Part shown: positions 48,985 to 58,798 of the stretch, one piece after another
Numbering within the stretch: position 1 is the stretch's first letter
Layout: every line of letters begins with the position of its first letter
From: Ophthalmolycus amberensis
Lineage: Eukaryota; Chordata; Actinopteri; Perciformes; Zoarcidae
Length of the DNA: 64,000 nt
Assembly: GCA_024529925.1 (NCBI GenBank)
Contig: JAFEUB010001066.1
Span: forward strand, 124,001 to 188,000
Direction of reading: 5' to 3'
Notes under the pieces: model-generated
Database searches by the model: none
The model's input: only the letters and a program-made list of their open reading frames with translations
Told to the model about the DNA's origin: nothing
Translations under genes and position numbers: made by a program

Positions 48985-49775
48985 TTTATGTTTTCTAATG
49001 GACAAAAAAGATTCTGGCAGTATACTCCTAGCTACATCAAGACAATTACAAAATCAGCCTACTATCACCTGAAGAATATATCAAGGATTAGAGGACTTAT
49101 GTCTCAACAGGATTTGGAAAAACTTGTCCACGCATTTATCTTCAGCAGACTGGACTACTGTAACGGTGTGTTTACAGGTCTCTGTAAAAAGTCCGTGAGA
49201 AAGCTGCAGCTGATTCAGAACGCTGCAGCTCGAGTCCTCACTAAGACCAGGAGGGTGGACCACATCACTCCAGTTCTGAGGTCTTTGCACTGAATGGTTT
49301 AGGGCCAAAACACATCTCTGATCTGCTGCTCCCTTATGAACCATCCCGACCCCTTAGGTCGTCTGGGACCGGTCTACTTTCTGTTCCCAGAGTCAGAACT
49401 AAACATGGAGAAGCAGCGTTCACTTTTTCTGCTCCACATATCTGGAACAAAGTCCCAGAAAGCTGCAGGTCTGCTGAGACCCTCAGCTCCTTTAAATCAA
49501 GATTGAAGACTTTTCTGTTTGCTGCTGCCTTTAATTGAACCACATTCAATTAATATATTAATCAATTTCCTGCATTTCTGCATTTTACTACTGTATTTCA
49601 TTTCTTACACAGTTTTTTAATGTCTTAATGCAATGAATGTTCTTAATTGTTTTTAAATCTCCTTTTCTTTTGCCTTATGTTTTGATGCTTTTAATGGTTT
49701 TATGTGAAGCACTTTGAATTACCTTGTTGTTGAAATGTGCTATACAAATAAACTTGCCTTGCCTTGCCTTACATC
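48985..49775 (+). mobile_element. L2-type LINE 3' fragment
   Basis: A heavily 5'-truncated LINE in plus orientation. The C-terminal part of the reverse transcriptase (to about 49540) is followed by a 3' untranslated tail with TGAAGCACTTTGAATTACCT, TGTGCTATACAAATAAACTT and a (GCCTT)n end (49757-49774). That tail is characteristic of a common teleost L2-type family. It is a different family from the element at 42150-44790, which has another tail. Confidence 0.85.
49020..49540 (+). pseudogene. L2-type LINE reverse transcriptase C-terminal fragment
   Basis: Frame one reads SYIKTITKSAYYHLKNISRI, LVHAFIFSRLDYCNG and LQLIQNAAARVLTKTRR, ending at RSLH. About 20 codons expected between LHWLPV and NGLGP are deleted. 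The other frame then continues with LGPKHISDLLLPYEPSRPLR, AFSFSAPHIWNKVPESCRS and LKTFLF. The catalytic motif is not included. The 5' limit is approximate. Confidence 0.85.
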
Positions 49776-50058
49776 ATAATATATGATCACATAATTATTT
49801 TTGCAGCTATCGTGTCTCTACCTCACTGAGGTTATGTAACGCTGCTGAGTGAGACACGCAGCACACCTTCACATTTACTTATGCATGGTTCTACAATTTA
49901 CCCTTGTGGTTTTACAGACGCCAGAGAGAAAGGCCCTGCTCAGCAATAAGCCTCAGCTCATCTGCTGCTAGTCAGCGTGTAATGAATGAGGCCTGCGTCT
50001 CAGATCAATACTATCTGTGAGGAATCACCAGCAGGCTGGACAGCCACACATGAGCTGC

Positions 50059-50061
<3 letters not shown>

Positions 50062-50132
<71 letters not shown>

Positions 50133-50148
50133 CGTGTGTGTGTTGATA
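50062..50148. repeat. Long (TG)n microsatellite
   Basis: About 40 TG units with a CG interruption near the end (GCGTGCGTG). Confidence 0.95.
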
Positions 50149-51198
50149 CTGGAGCTACTCATTTATGGTTCCTCTCATATATGGGAAGGCTGTTGCCTGT
50201 TTGTGGGTTTTGTCAGCACTGCATATAAATCTGAAAGGCGTGGTCCCACATTACATAAGAATAGTAGAAACATGACGGGTGGAGCAGAAAACACTGATGC
50301 CGAAAGTCAAAATCTAAAAATATTGTATTATGCTACAGAATTTGTATGCATCAGCAGGATCAGGGTCAGTAAGATATATCTGCTCGGTGGAGGCTCCAGT
50401 ACATGCAGAAAACTGGCCTGATAGAAAGAATTCCAGGTTGTATTAAATACAGTCTAAATCTGTATTCGGATTGTATTTATCTTGAAATTGTGAAAAAAGG
50501 ATGTACTATTTATAATATATATATATATGTTCTACAAAACGTTAAAACAATCTTTATAATAATAACCAGTATCAGGGAATAACATGATTATTACATGCCA
50601 CCTGCTAAATACAGGGTAAATGTTGGCTGTGGTCGGTAAAGCCTGCAGGTCACCTCCCTCCCTTTTCCATTAACAAATCACACATGTCCACTATTCATTC
50701 AACATATAGTCACGTATCAACAGTCACCAACACACGCTGTCTCAAAGCATTTTATCAGGAGCTTTGTTGCTCAGTAAAACGTAATGAAGTGTAATGTTTG
50801 GAAATGTGTAACTCAATGGGTGAGTTTGTGTTTGACCATATTGAGCCACACACTTAAGATTATTGTTGACCACTATAAGAGATAGAGCTTATTAGGCTCA
50901 AAATGGGCAACAAAGGGGCAACCTTGCAAAGACTAGGGGTTTCATTCCCACTTGGGCACAGATCCTATAAAAGTAGAACAGTGTGGACAGAGCTTCTGTG
51001 GTATATCTGGAGTGTGTCGTCTGACCTGGCTCTGGCTTCAACAGTTGACTTCTACCTCAAAATGTCAGGGGCAGTTAAAAAGAAAAAGGAAACTGTCTGT
51101 GGTCCGTGGTGATGAATAGAAATGGATTACACACTTCTCTTTCTATCGCTCCCTGTTCTTAATGCAATCACTTGGCTACACCGCTGTCTGTCCTTTTT

Positions 51199-51225
51199 TC
51201 TTTTTTTTTTTTTTTTTTTTTTTTT
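51199..51225. repeat. Poly(T) tract
   Basis: A run of more than 20 T with an upstream T-rich lead-in. Could be the poly(A) end of a minus-strand retrocopy, but no retrocopy is recognised next to it. Confidence 0.85.
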
Positions 51226-52932
51226 GATGCCAGCTCGTTTTTGTACGCAAATTACTCCGTCAGAACCGGGCAGCGCCTGTCCATCACGCTGAAGGAAGAG
51301 GTGTAATGTCGCTCAGACAGCTGACTGACAAGGAGGCATGCACAGGGAAAAACAAGATGAGGTTTAGGATGGACAGAGCAAGGGATGGAGGTAGAAGTGA
51401 GGGAGGAGGACAGGATAAGAAACGGAAGGACACATGATGTAGAGGGCAAGAGCATGGTAGATAGGAAACAGGTTCAAGTGAAAGGGTTTGAAGGAGGAGA
51501 AAAAAAGTGGGTCTCCTTTTTTTGTGGAGTGTCCCCTGGGTGTGGCAGTATCCAGTCAATCTGGGGGGCTAATTCGTGTCAGGGTTTGAATCCTATCTCC
51601 TCGAGAGGCGAGCAGAAGGCTGATCAAAATTGAAGTGGAATTGAAGTTGGATGCACAAGAGGATAGAGGGGCACAACAATGGGGGGGGGGGGGACGCTGA
51701 GCAGTCTGCTCCCCCTCCGATGCTCTCCCTATCCACTCCCAATACTTCTGACCTTGCCCTGCAACTCATACTGCAACTTCCTCGCTGTTCTTAAAGGAAC
51801 ATTTCGGTATATTACAACTTGGGTGTTTGGAGAGTTGTGCATTTCAAATCTTTCATTTGTGATAACATTTAACTCACAGTACTATTTTTCAGATTCAAGA
51901 GAATTTGAAAATCAAATCTCAATGGTACACCTTCACAAGAAGTAATTAAGTGATATTTTGGCTAGCCACAAAAAACAAGGAGTAATATTCTTACTACTTT
52001 TATGGTATTTCTTTCTCCTCTTTGACCACAAGATACCACAAAGAAATAATCAGTAGCTATTTGAAGATAAAAATGGGGCTTTCCCATTTTGTCGGTTCTC
52101 AAAGACAAAGCCTCCCCTCAGCCAGCCAGATAAAATGCTCGAGCAAGGCTTAACTATAATATGAATAATGCAGCATTGGGAGGTGAATCAAAAGAGTTCT
52201 CGCAAGCTGAACAAGGTGGACGCTGAGACACTATCAATGATGTCCAAAATCTCTGTTTCACTGCAGATATTGTCAATGCATTCAGACTCTGTATTAACAA
52301 GGTGTAGTGAGCAGTGAGTAGATCCATTTTTTCTGACTGGAGCAACCGGTTCAGTGGCTTGAGGAGTGACAGAATCTCGTGCACCATGTGTGCAATAAAC
52401 TAGGTTCAGACATGGCTCGTAGCACTTTTTGAGTGCCACTGATTCTCCAAATAGGGTGCATGTGTCTTTAACTTACTTAAAAAGAATGGCGACAGTAGCA
52501 AGGTGCTCCACCCTTCCCACCATTGGTCGGCAATCCGGCCGGTCCCGACATACAGCGTCTGGAATAATGGCTTTCTCAGAAGGACACCGATGGCAGCTCT
52601 GGCCTCTGTGGATTCGATAGTGAAGCCACTAGCTTCACTATCTGCCTCCGTCCTCGCGTTCACACAGCTATGACCTTACGTAGTTAGGGCTTACTGCTAC
52701 TAATAATAACAACAACAAATTGTGTGAATTATTATCAGGCAGCAACTGAAAGGGAGGGGACAGGAATGTCGCAGCCCATAGCACCGGGTCTTAAAACATT
52801 CTTCCTGATCCCGCGTCCATTTAATAAATGTTTAGAGTTTTGTCCAATGTTTGTATTGTTTAGAAAGATCTCTCTGATTGGTGTGATAAGAGACGTAGTA
52901 GCCAAGCTGAGCTGTTAACATTGCCCTTAGTG

Positions 52933-53640
52933 CAGGGGTCTCAAACTCCCGGCCCGCGGGCCAAATCCGGCCCGCCACGTCATTTTATGTGGCCCGCGAA
53001 TCCGCCAGCAAAAAAAAATAATTTGTTTTATTTTTATAAAGTTAGACTTGATAATAAAAATATCCCCATAGTCGAAATTATGAGATAGAAAGTCGAAGTT
53101 ATGAGATAGAAAGTCATAACTATGATAGAAAGTCAAAATTATGAGATACTTAAACACAGTCACAGAAGCAGCTCTTTGGCTGGTTACTGTACACTTGAAA
53201 TGGAAATGTATTGTGAGTATATTGAAGACTACTTTAAACGTAGCTTTAAAAACACATGAAATACTTCATGATTGTGCAAATGCACCCTTGAAAGGATTTT
53301 AAGCTTTGAACAAAGTTAATGTAATAACTTGTGTTTGATATTTGTCTTTGATATTTTCAATAATAGTTTGATCTTTGATAGAGTAATGTGGGTTTCTTAA
53401 CCCTCAATTAAAAGGATTTAAGTTATAATAACAGAAATGTGCTTAAATATATTTTTACATTTATATAACTGCATGTACAATATTTTTACACTTGAATAAA
53501 CAATAATCAAATGCAGAGAGAGTTATTTAACAATATGTTAGGAGTAGTTACATATACACAGTCTTACATTTACAACCGGCCCTTTGAGGGTGACCGCGAT
53601 GCTGATGTGGCCCAGAGTGAAAATGAGTTTGAGACCCCTG
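52933..53640. mobile_element. Complete hAT-type MITE with 8-bp target duplication
   Basis: The termini are CAGGGGTCTCAAACTC and GAGTTTGAGACCCCTG, a perfect 16-bp inverted pair. Flanks 52925-52932 and 53641-53648 are both CCTTAGTG. The left subterminal GGCCCGCGGGCCAAAT is typical of a vertebrate hAT-type MITE family. The element is 708 bp with no transposase. It has a 21-bp tandem repeat inside (53071-53148). It sits inside an older hAT-type relic, giving a relative age order. Confidence 0.92.
53071..53148. repeat. 21-bp tandem repeat in the MITE
   Basis: Four units of the type GTCGAAATTATGAGATAGAA plus A, the last two shortened. Confidence 0.85.
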
Positions 53641-53689
53641 CCTTAGTGCCTGCAACCCCACCATGATAAAAAATCACCAGCCGCCACTG

Positions 53690-56225
53690 AAAGTGAAATG
53701 AAAAGTGTGCGCTATTATCCCATTTGTTTGATTCATCGCGTCAAAAATACAAAGATGCAGAGTTCTTGAAGAAAGGTCGCAGTGGGAAGCAGCCTAGGTG
53801 AGGATATGATGACATATGAGTCTCGTAGAACAGGTATTAACACTAACGCTTAGACATAGACAGTACATACTACAACTAAGTTAGGTTGAAGCAACATAAA
53901 GCTATGCTGAATCGGGCCTTTGGACTGTGCTCTGCAATGAGCGCAGCTCATACACGGGATCGTGTGTAGCGTGTCTTCGGCATGATGTCATGGCTTTGGT
54001 CCAGCTCTTATTCCACAAGCTTTACTCTTCTTCCGCTTCCTTTCTCTCATTCTCGAACAACCCCCCACCCTGACTTTTCCCTCTCATTTGAGCTGTATTA
54101 ATACCAGATTCCATCTCCAGATCACCAAAAAACATAGCATAAAATCAAGTACTTGCATTTAGAATCAGACACGCACGAGACCCGTGAATGAGAATGACAG
54201 GAGGGGTGGATGGGACCTTATTTAGGGAATTCTTGTGTATTTTCTATTTGAAGACAACATAGCGGTTTAGGGCAAACCCTAATCCTATGATGCCTGACCT
54301 GGATTTTTCTAGAAACACTTGGGTGTTTATTCGGAGATGGTGACCGAGAAAAAGCCCCCCAAAGAATGATGAAGATGAAGGTTGGTAGGGCATTATCCAG
54401 ACAGACCTTTCAGACCTAAATGTTTGATCTTTCGCAGCTCTCACACATGGATCAAACTAATTAAGTTAGTCTGCCTGTCGTACACTCAAATAGACAAAAC
54501 ACAGATACACACTGTGATTAGCACTGTCTCATTCCTGTTCCTAATTCAGAAAGGCCTCACAAACACTTTCAAGCCTAACACCAAGGCTCACACCAATTTA
54601 GATCCGAGTGTCACCAGAGTTGCATTTGTATTGTCACATTTTTAAATATACGTAATGCTAACACCTCTGTAGTATTTTACTATTTACTATTTTAGTATTT
54701 TACTATTTCCTTCGTTTCGGTGCAGATGACAATGTGTGTGAAAATATCAGACAGTCTGGTGTTTTTCTTATTAAGAAGGGCAGATTAAGAGATTTGCCAT
54801 TTGATGCTGAAGCCCACAACTGTCAAAACAGCAGGCAGGAAAAGCAAGTTCTTTTCTCCCCTCTGGAACATCCCCCACTAAGAATACATGAATACAGATC
54901 TGTGTGAGTGGGCATATTTATGAGAGATAAATGTGTTTTGGGGGTGTGTGAGTGTCACTGCATATTTGTATCCATTTTAGGATTAAAATGGATATCAGTC
55001 AGTGAAACAAGACATATGCCAATTTGGTGTCATTTTTTTCTGATGCGCTTCCAATTTTAGTTGGTTTTGGGATGCTGTGATCAGTGTCACAGTGTAAACT
55101 GGATCCAAGAAGAAAACTGATCTGCATCAATCTATTGGAGGATCATCTGTGTGCAGAACAGCAGCTGTCCAGTGTCTGTCGACATTAAGAATCGCTCGCG
55201 GTGACCTTTCAACTTCTCTGCAGTACAAATGCCTTCAGCTGCCAATGTCACGGCCGTGGCTGGCAGCACCGGCTTTGTCCCAGACGTCATCCTCTCCCCA
55301 CTGCCCACGGTAACCCCGCGATCCCAACCCCCACACCACCACCACCCCAACAAAGCCAGACAAATGATTTCGATTTGTCCTCTGCAGTCCGGGGAAGAAG
55401 TTATCGATACAATCCGCCAAATGATGTCAAGGATTTGTCAGCAAAGCTTATGAATGACAAAAACAGCCCACCTCCTTCCACTCCTCTCCCCCCCCCCCCC
55501 CCCCCCCCCCTCTCAACCTAAAAACACCTCTACTGCAGGCCAAGAAGATTGAGAGCCAGGAAACTTCATTGATTTCTTCTCCCTGCATCCTCACCCTCAC
55601 CTTCTTAAATAGAAGCTCAGGCTACAAAGGCCAGAGCAGCAGCTTTTGTGTGCTAAAATGTGGCTAAAAGCTTTCTGGAAGGTTGAGGGAAGGGATTGAA
55701 TTGGATACTGCATCTAATGATGCCTCCAGCAGATGGGCTTTACAGCAGACTGAAGGAAAGGAGCCTTGTTTGGATGGCAAGCTGGCTGACTGGTTGTTTG
55801 ACTGGCTGGTGACATCTCTGCATCCCCCCTTCCTTTAGCTTGGGTTGTTTGTGAAAAAGATCAGTTGGATGGTGGGTAAATAGATCAACGTTGTGCTGCT
55901 GACAAAAGAGGGTGTTGGAAGGGCAGTGGGCTGAGCTGATGCCATTGAGAAGCGGCCTGACAGAAGGGTCTGATGCCAAAGATGGTATGTCTGGCTGGGA
56001 GAGGACTGGGAGAGGACGTGCTAAATGAGGACTGGCGGACGGTGCAGAAATGGAGAACAAATAAAAAGAGGGAGGAGAGGCGTGGAGCATGTGAATGCCA
56101 AAAGTGGACATAAAAGGAGAGGAGTGATTCTGTGGTGCCCAAGAACTGTCCACCATACAAAGATACAACGATTATGTAAGGAGCATTTCTGAGAGACGTA
56201 AGTCCTTAGTGTGCTTAAAACTAAG
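53690..56225. other. Non-coding stretch
   Basis: No gene established. A possible small exon with acceptor and donor lies at 55224-55309. A 23-C run occupies 55488-55510. The remainder is unremarkable, with frames that lack domains. Confidence 0.45.
55488..55510. repeat. Poly(C) tract, 23 bp
   Basis: Uninterrupted C run preceded by CTCCTCTCC pyrimidine sequence. Could be taken for a splice polypyrimidine tract, because TACTGCAGGCC follows 30 bp later, but no exon is evident. Confidence 0.9.
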
Positions 56226-56370
56226 TTCACTAGCTTAGGCCCCACCTCGGCCGGCGGTTTGGTCAGCTGGAGAGTTTCTAGGGATGGTTGGTGGAGGGTA
56301 GCCTGGCGAAGCGGTTGGGGGAAAGGCTAGGTTGAGGGTCCACTGCGGCTCCCGGGCCTTGCAAACCCCC
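56226..56370 (-). repeat. Split direct repeat B2 (145 bp)
   Basis: Identical over 145 bp to 56567-56711. On the minus strand it forms the 3' terminus of the element. The end is TTCACTAGCTTAGGCCCCAC on the plus strand. Confidence 0.9.
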
Positions 56371-56445
56371 CCCGGTCCATGTGGGACAGAGGTGACTGTG
56401 GGGGGAAATGAATTTCGGGGAGTGGTTTAAAGAGAGGGAGGGAGG

Positions 56446-56568
56446 GTGGGTGCGAAGGCGTGGCAGGCCGAGCTATGGTGGCCGTGGGTATTTGTAGGGT
56501 GTGGCCGGAAGTGCCCCCGTGGAGGTGTGGCCCTGCTCCTGAAATTCAGCTAAGATTTATCTCCAATT
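56446..56568 (-). repeat. Split direct repeat A2 (123 bp)
   Basis: Identical over 123 bp to 58676-58798 and directly abutting B1. On the minus strand it includes CTACAAATACCC, a TATA-like word, so the A repeat may carry a promoter. That is inference. Confidence 0.9.
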
Positions 56569-56711
56569 CACTAGCTTAGGCCCCACCTCGGCCGGCGGTT
56601 TGGTCAGCTGGAGAGTTTCTAGGGATGGTTGGTGGAGGGTAGCCTGGCGAAGCGGTTGGGGGAAAGGCTAGGTTGAGGGTCCACTGCGGCTCCCGGGCCT
56701 TGCAAACCCCC
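56567..56711 (-). repeat. Split direct repeat B1 (145 bp)
   Basis: Identical to 56226-56370. It abuts A2 with a TT shared between the two blocks, the same TT that is found at each outer end of the element. Confidence 0.9.
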
Positions 56712-57339
56712 AAAATCAGCTTGTGCGCTGGTCGGCAAGATCGAGCGGGGATTTGTGGGTCTAAGGACGGCGTTGGATATGGCCGACCCGATGTTGGCCG
56801 GGTGTCTGCAGCGGGCTGAACTTCCGGAATAGGAACCGAGAAGCCATGGCGTTGCGGTGGCCCAGACGTGAGCTGCGTCGAGGACGCGCCCTCGGCGGAC
56901 GGGTGTCGCAGCGTCATTTGATGATCGGGTAACCGACTGCTGGTTGTCAGGAGGTTAAGGAATAGACTTGCTGGCTCGTCCGCGGCCCCACGTGATGGCT
57001 GCGGCTACTATTGGTCCGATTTCATGGCATGGGGGGGGGGGGGCCGACTTGGCATCTGCTTGCGAGATCCGAGGCTGGTCCACTGCGATGTCGTCCGCCG
57101 TGGAGAACCCCCAAAAGCGGCAGAGGGAGCGGCATCGTTGTTGGCCCCTGTGTGGGTCCATCGCTGGAAGTGGCGGGGCCACTGGCATCCCGGTGCCCGG
57201 TGTCCCAGCAAGTTGCTGTGGTTGCTGGAAGTAGTGGTGTGGTCCCTGGGCCGGCGGCGGGGCCGTATGGCGGCTGGTTTGGGGGAAGGGGGGGGGAGCG
57301 TGGTGCCGAGAGGTAGAGGATGGCTAGTTGGAAAGTAGG

Positions 57340-57655
57340 AAAAGAGGAGGTGGGAACTGGCATCCCGGTGCCAGGAAACTGCGTGGTAGGAAAAGGGGGA
57401 TAGGGGGGGAGGACAGGGGAGAAGGAACCCGGCAACCCGGTGCCGGGGTGGGGAGCAGAGGGAAAGGCATGTGTGGCGGGGAACGTGGGATAGGGGGGGG
57501 GGGGGGGGGGGGACGGCGGAGAGGGAGCCTGGCAACCCGGTGCCAGGGATGTGTGTAGAGGGAAAGGCATGTGTGGTAGGAAGAGTGGGATAGGGGGGAG
57601 GGACACGGGAGAGAAAACCCGGCAGCCCGGTGCCGGGGTGGGGAGCAGAGGAAGT
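57340..57655. repeat. G-rich minisatellite, roughly 75-120 bp units
   Basis: Recurring blocks CCCGGTGCCRGG, GGGAAAGGCATGTGTGG and GTGGGATAGGGGGG appear about four times with varying spacing. Within it is a 20-G run (57493-57512). On the minus strand it gives proline-rich frames with a PGTGLPG motif, a consequence of the repeat rather than evidence of a protein. Strong G-quadruplex potential. Confidence 0.75.
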
Positions 57656-57913
57656 GTGGTGAGAGGGGATAGTGAAAGTACAGGCAGAAGGAACACAGCT
57701 GGAAGGAGCAGAAGGATCCTGCGGGAATAGGGAGGAGGGGAGAGGTGGCAATCCGGAGCGGCCATGAATCCGGGGGTTTGCTCGGGATGGAGGAGAGGGA
57801 CGCCTTGAAACTGGGAACCTGGAACGGCGAGGCCGGCGGGGCGGGTCTTGGTGGTGCGTGGTTGCGTCACTGACGGCGCGCCCGTGTGTTTCAGCTGGGG
57901 AGTCGGTCGCTGC

Positions 57914-57984
57914 GTGGCGAGACGCCGTGGCGAGACGCCGTGGCGAGACGCCGTGGCGAGACGCCGTGGCGAGACGCCGTGGCG
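57914..57984. repeat. 13-bp tandem repeat
   Basis: Five perfect units of GTGGCGAGACGCC (57914-57978) plus a partial sixth, inside the split-repeat element. Confidence 0.95.
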
Positions 57985-58259
57985 GCGGAGAGGAGTTGGA
58001 ATAGTTTCGCTTTCCTGTCGCGGCGCTTGTGGGGGAGCCCCTTCTCCTGCAGCGCCGTTTAACAGGCGCGCTACGGTCCAGGCGGCGATCCTGGGCGGTT
58101 CTGTTCCGCTGGGGGATCCGGTCGGGGCGCGCGCGCCGTGACGGCGGCTTCGAGCGCGACGTACGGGGAAGCTGGAGTCTACGGAAGCCGGGCTGTCGGA
58201 GGATTGTTCCCGAGCGCTGCGTCCGGAGCGAGCGGAGGAGGAGGGGGAAGACGGCCGCT

Positions 58260-58571
58260 TCAGTTGCCTTCGTTCGGGGGCAGCGGATCGCCGTCTGCTG
58301 CGGAGGTTTGCCGGGGCGTGACGTGGCTCGCTGGAAGATGACGGTCAGTCCGGGTCCCCGTACGGGCGGATTGCCCGGAGGGAGGGATTCCGGTCGATGG
58401 CTGTGGCTGGTCGGCGGGTTCGGCTGCGTTGGGCCGCCTGGCGATCTCGGAGGCGATCGATGGCGGCTGGACGCCCTGCCACGGCGGGGTGCGTCCCCGG
58501 GATGTGCGGGCGGCGGCTGGGGAGGCGAGCTGGTCGTCGTCGTCGGAAGGCCCGGTTGGTAGCAGGTCCAT
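58260..58571 (-). CDS. Short proline-rich frame at the 5' side of the split-repeat element
   Basis: A 103-codon frame from ATG at 58571 (MDLLPTGPSDDDDQLASP) is the first ATG frame downstream of repeat A1, where the first gene (gag-like) of a tyrosine-recombinase retrotransposon would start. It is rich in P, S, A and R with an acidic patch near residue 10. No zinc knuckle or other domain is visible and it stops early. It may be the remnant of a gag start or a chance frame in GC-rich DNA. Confidence 0.25.
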   Translation of the reverse strand: MDLLPTGPSDDDDQLASPAAARTSRGRTPPWQGVQPPSIASEIARRPNAAEPADQPQPSTGIPPSGQSARTGTRTDRHLPASHVTPRQTSAADGDPLPPNEGN

Positions 58572-58675
58572 GCTGGCGAGGTAAGGGATATTTTTCCTTT
58601 CTGTTCAGCGTTTTGCGTCTGCTCGCGTTTGCGTCTGCTCGGCGTTTTGCTTTGCTTCGTGTTTTGCTTTGCTTC

Positions 58676-58798
58676 GTGGGTGCGAAGGCGTGGCAGGCCG
58701 AGCTATGGTGGCCGTGGGTATTTGTAGGGTGTGGCCGGAAGTGCCCCCGTGGAGGTGTGGCCCTGCTCCTGAAATTCAGCTAAGATTTATCTCCAATT
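58676..58798 (-). repeat. Split direct repeat A1 (123 bp)
   Basis: Identical to 56446-56568. It forms the 5' terminus on the minus strand. The first ATG frame of the interior follows about 105 bp downstream, at 58571. Confidence 0.9.

Larger units (their letters stand above)
49776..52150. other. Non-coding stretch
   Basis: No gene seen. It contains the long (TG)n at 50062-50148, a TA run near 50516-50528, a poly(T) tract around 51200-51225, and a 13-G run at 51681-51693. The cysteine/valine frames over the (TG)n are artefacts. Confidence 0.55.
52150..53689 (-). mobile_element. Relic of a hAT-type element, split by a nested insertion
   Basis: The right edge ATCACCAGCCGCCACTG (53673-53689) is the terminus of the CAGTGGCGGCTGGT family seen at 5645 and 19580. 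The interior differs from those copies. Minus-strand frames at 52154-52439 (LLKPLNRLLQSEKMDLLTAH) resemble, weakly, the C-terminal half of hAT transposases of the ZMYM1-like type, but frames are broken. No opposite terminus was found, so the left limit is arbitrary. A younger element interrupts it at 52933-53640. Confidence 0.4.
56226..58798 (-). mobile_element. Non-autonomous retroelement with split direct repeats (Ngaro/DIRS-like)
   Basis: Two blocks are duplicated exactly. A 145-bp block lies at 56226-56370 and 56567-56711. A 123-bp block lies at 56446-56568 and 58676-58798. On the minus strand the order is A1 (58798-58676), 2.0-kb interior, B1 (56711-56567) fused to A2 (56568-56446), a 75-bp spacer, then B2 (56370-56226). 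Joining the outer ends (ATCTCCAATT to CACTAGC) recreates the internal B1/A2 junction. This is how Ngaro/PAT-type tyrosine-recombinase retrotransposons store the template for their ends, and such elements make no target duplication; none is evident. The interior is very GC-rich, contains two minisatellites, and shows no reverse transcriptase, RNase H or recombinase. Perfect identity of both repeat pairs implies a young insertion or gene conversion. A tandem duplication of a simpler element with one internal deletion is the alternative. Confidence 0.7.

Noticed and set aside
49986..50421. Frames with long CVCVCV runs
   Set aside because: Simply the translation of a (TG)n microsatellite.
57008..57870. 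Proline-rich frames of 247 and 282 codons on the minus strand
   Set aside because: They follow G-rich minisatellite sequence inside a mobile element and overlap each other in different phases; no domain.
58029..58562. 177-codon arginine/glycine-rich frame on the plus strand
   Set aside because: GC-rich DNA rarely contains stops; the frame is antisense to the inferred direction of the element and has no recognisable motif.
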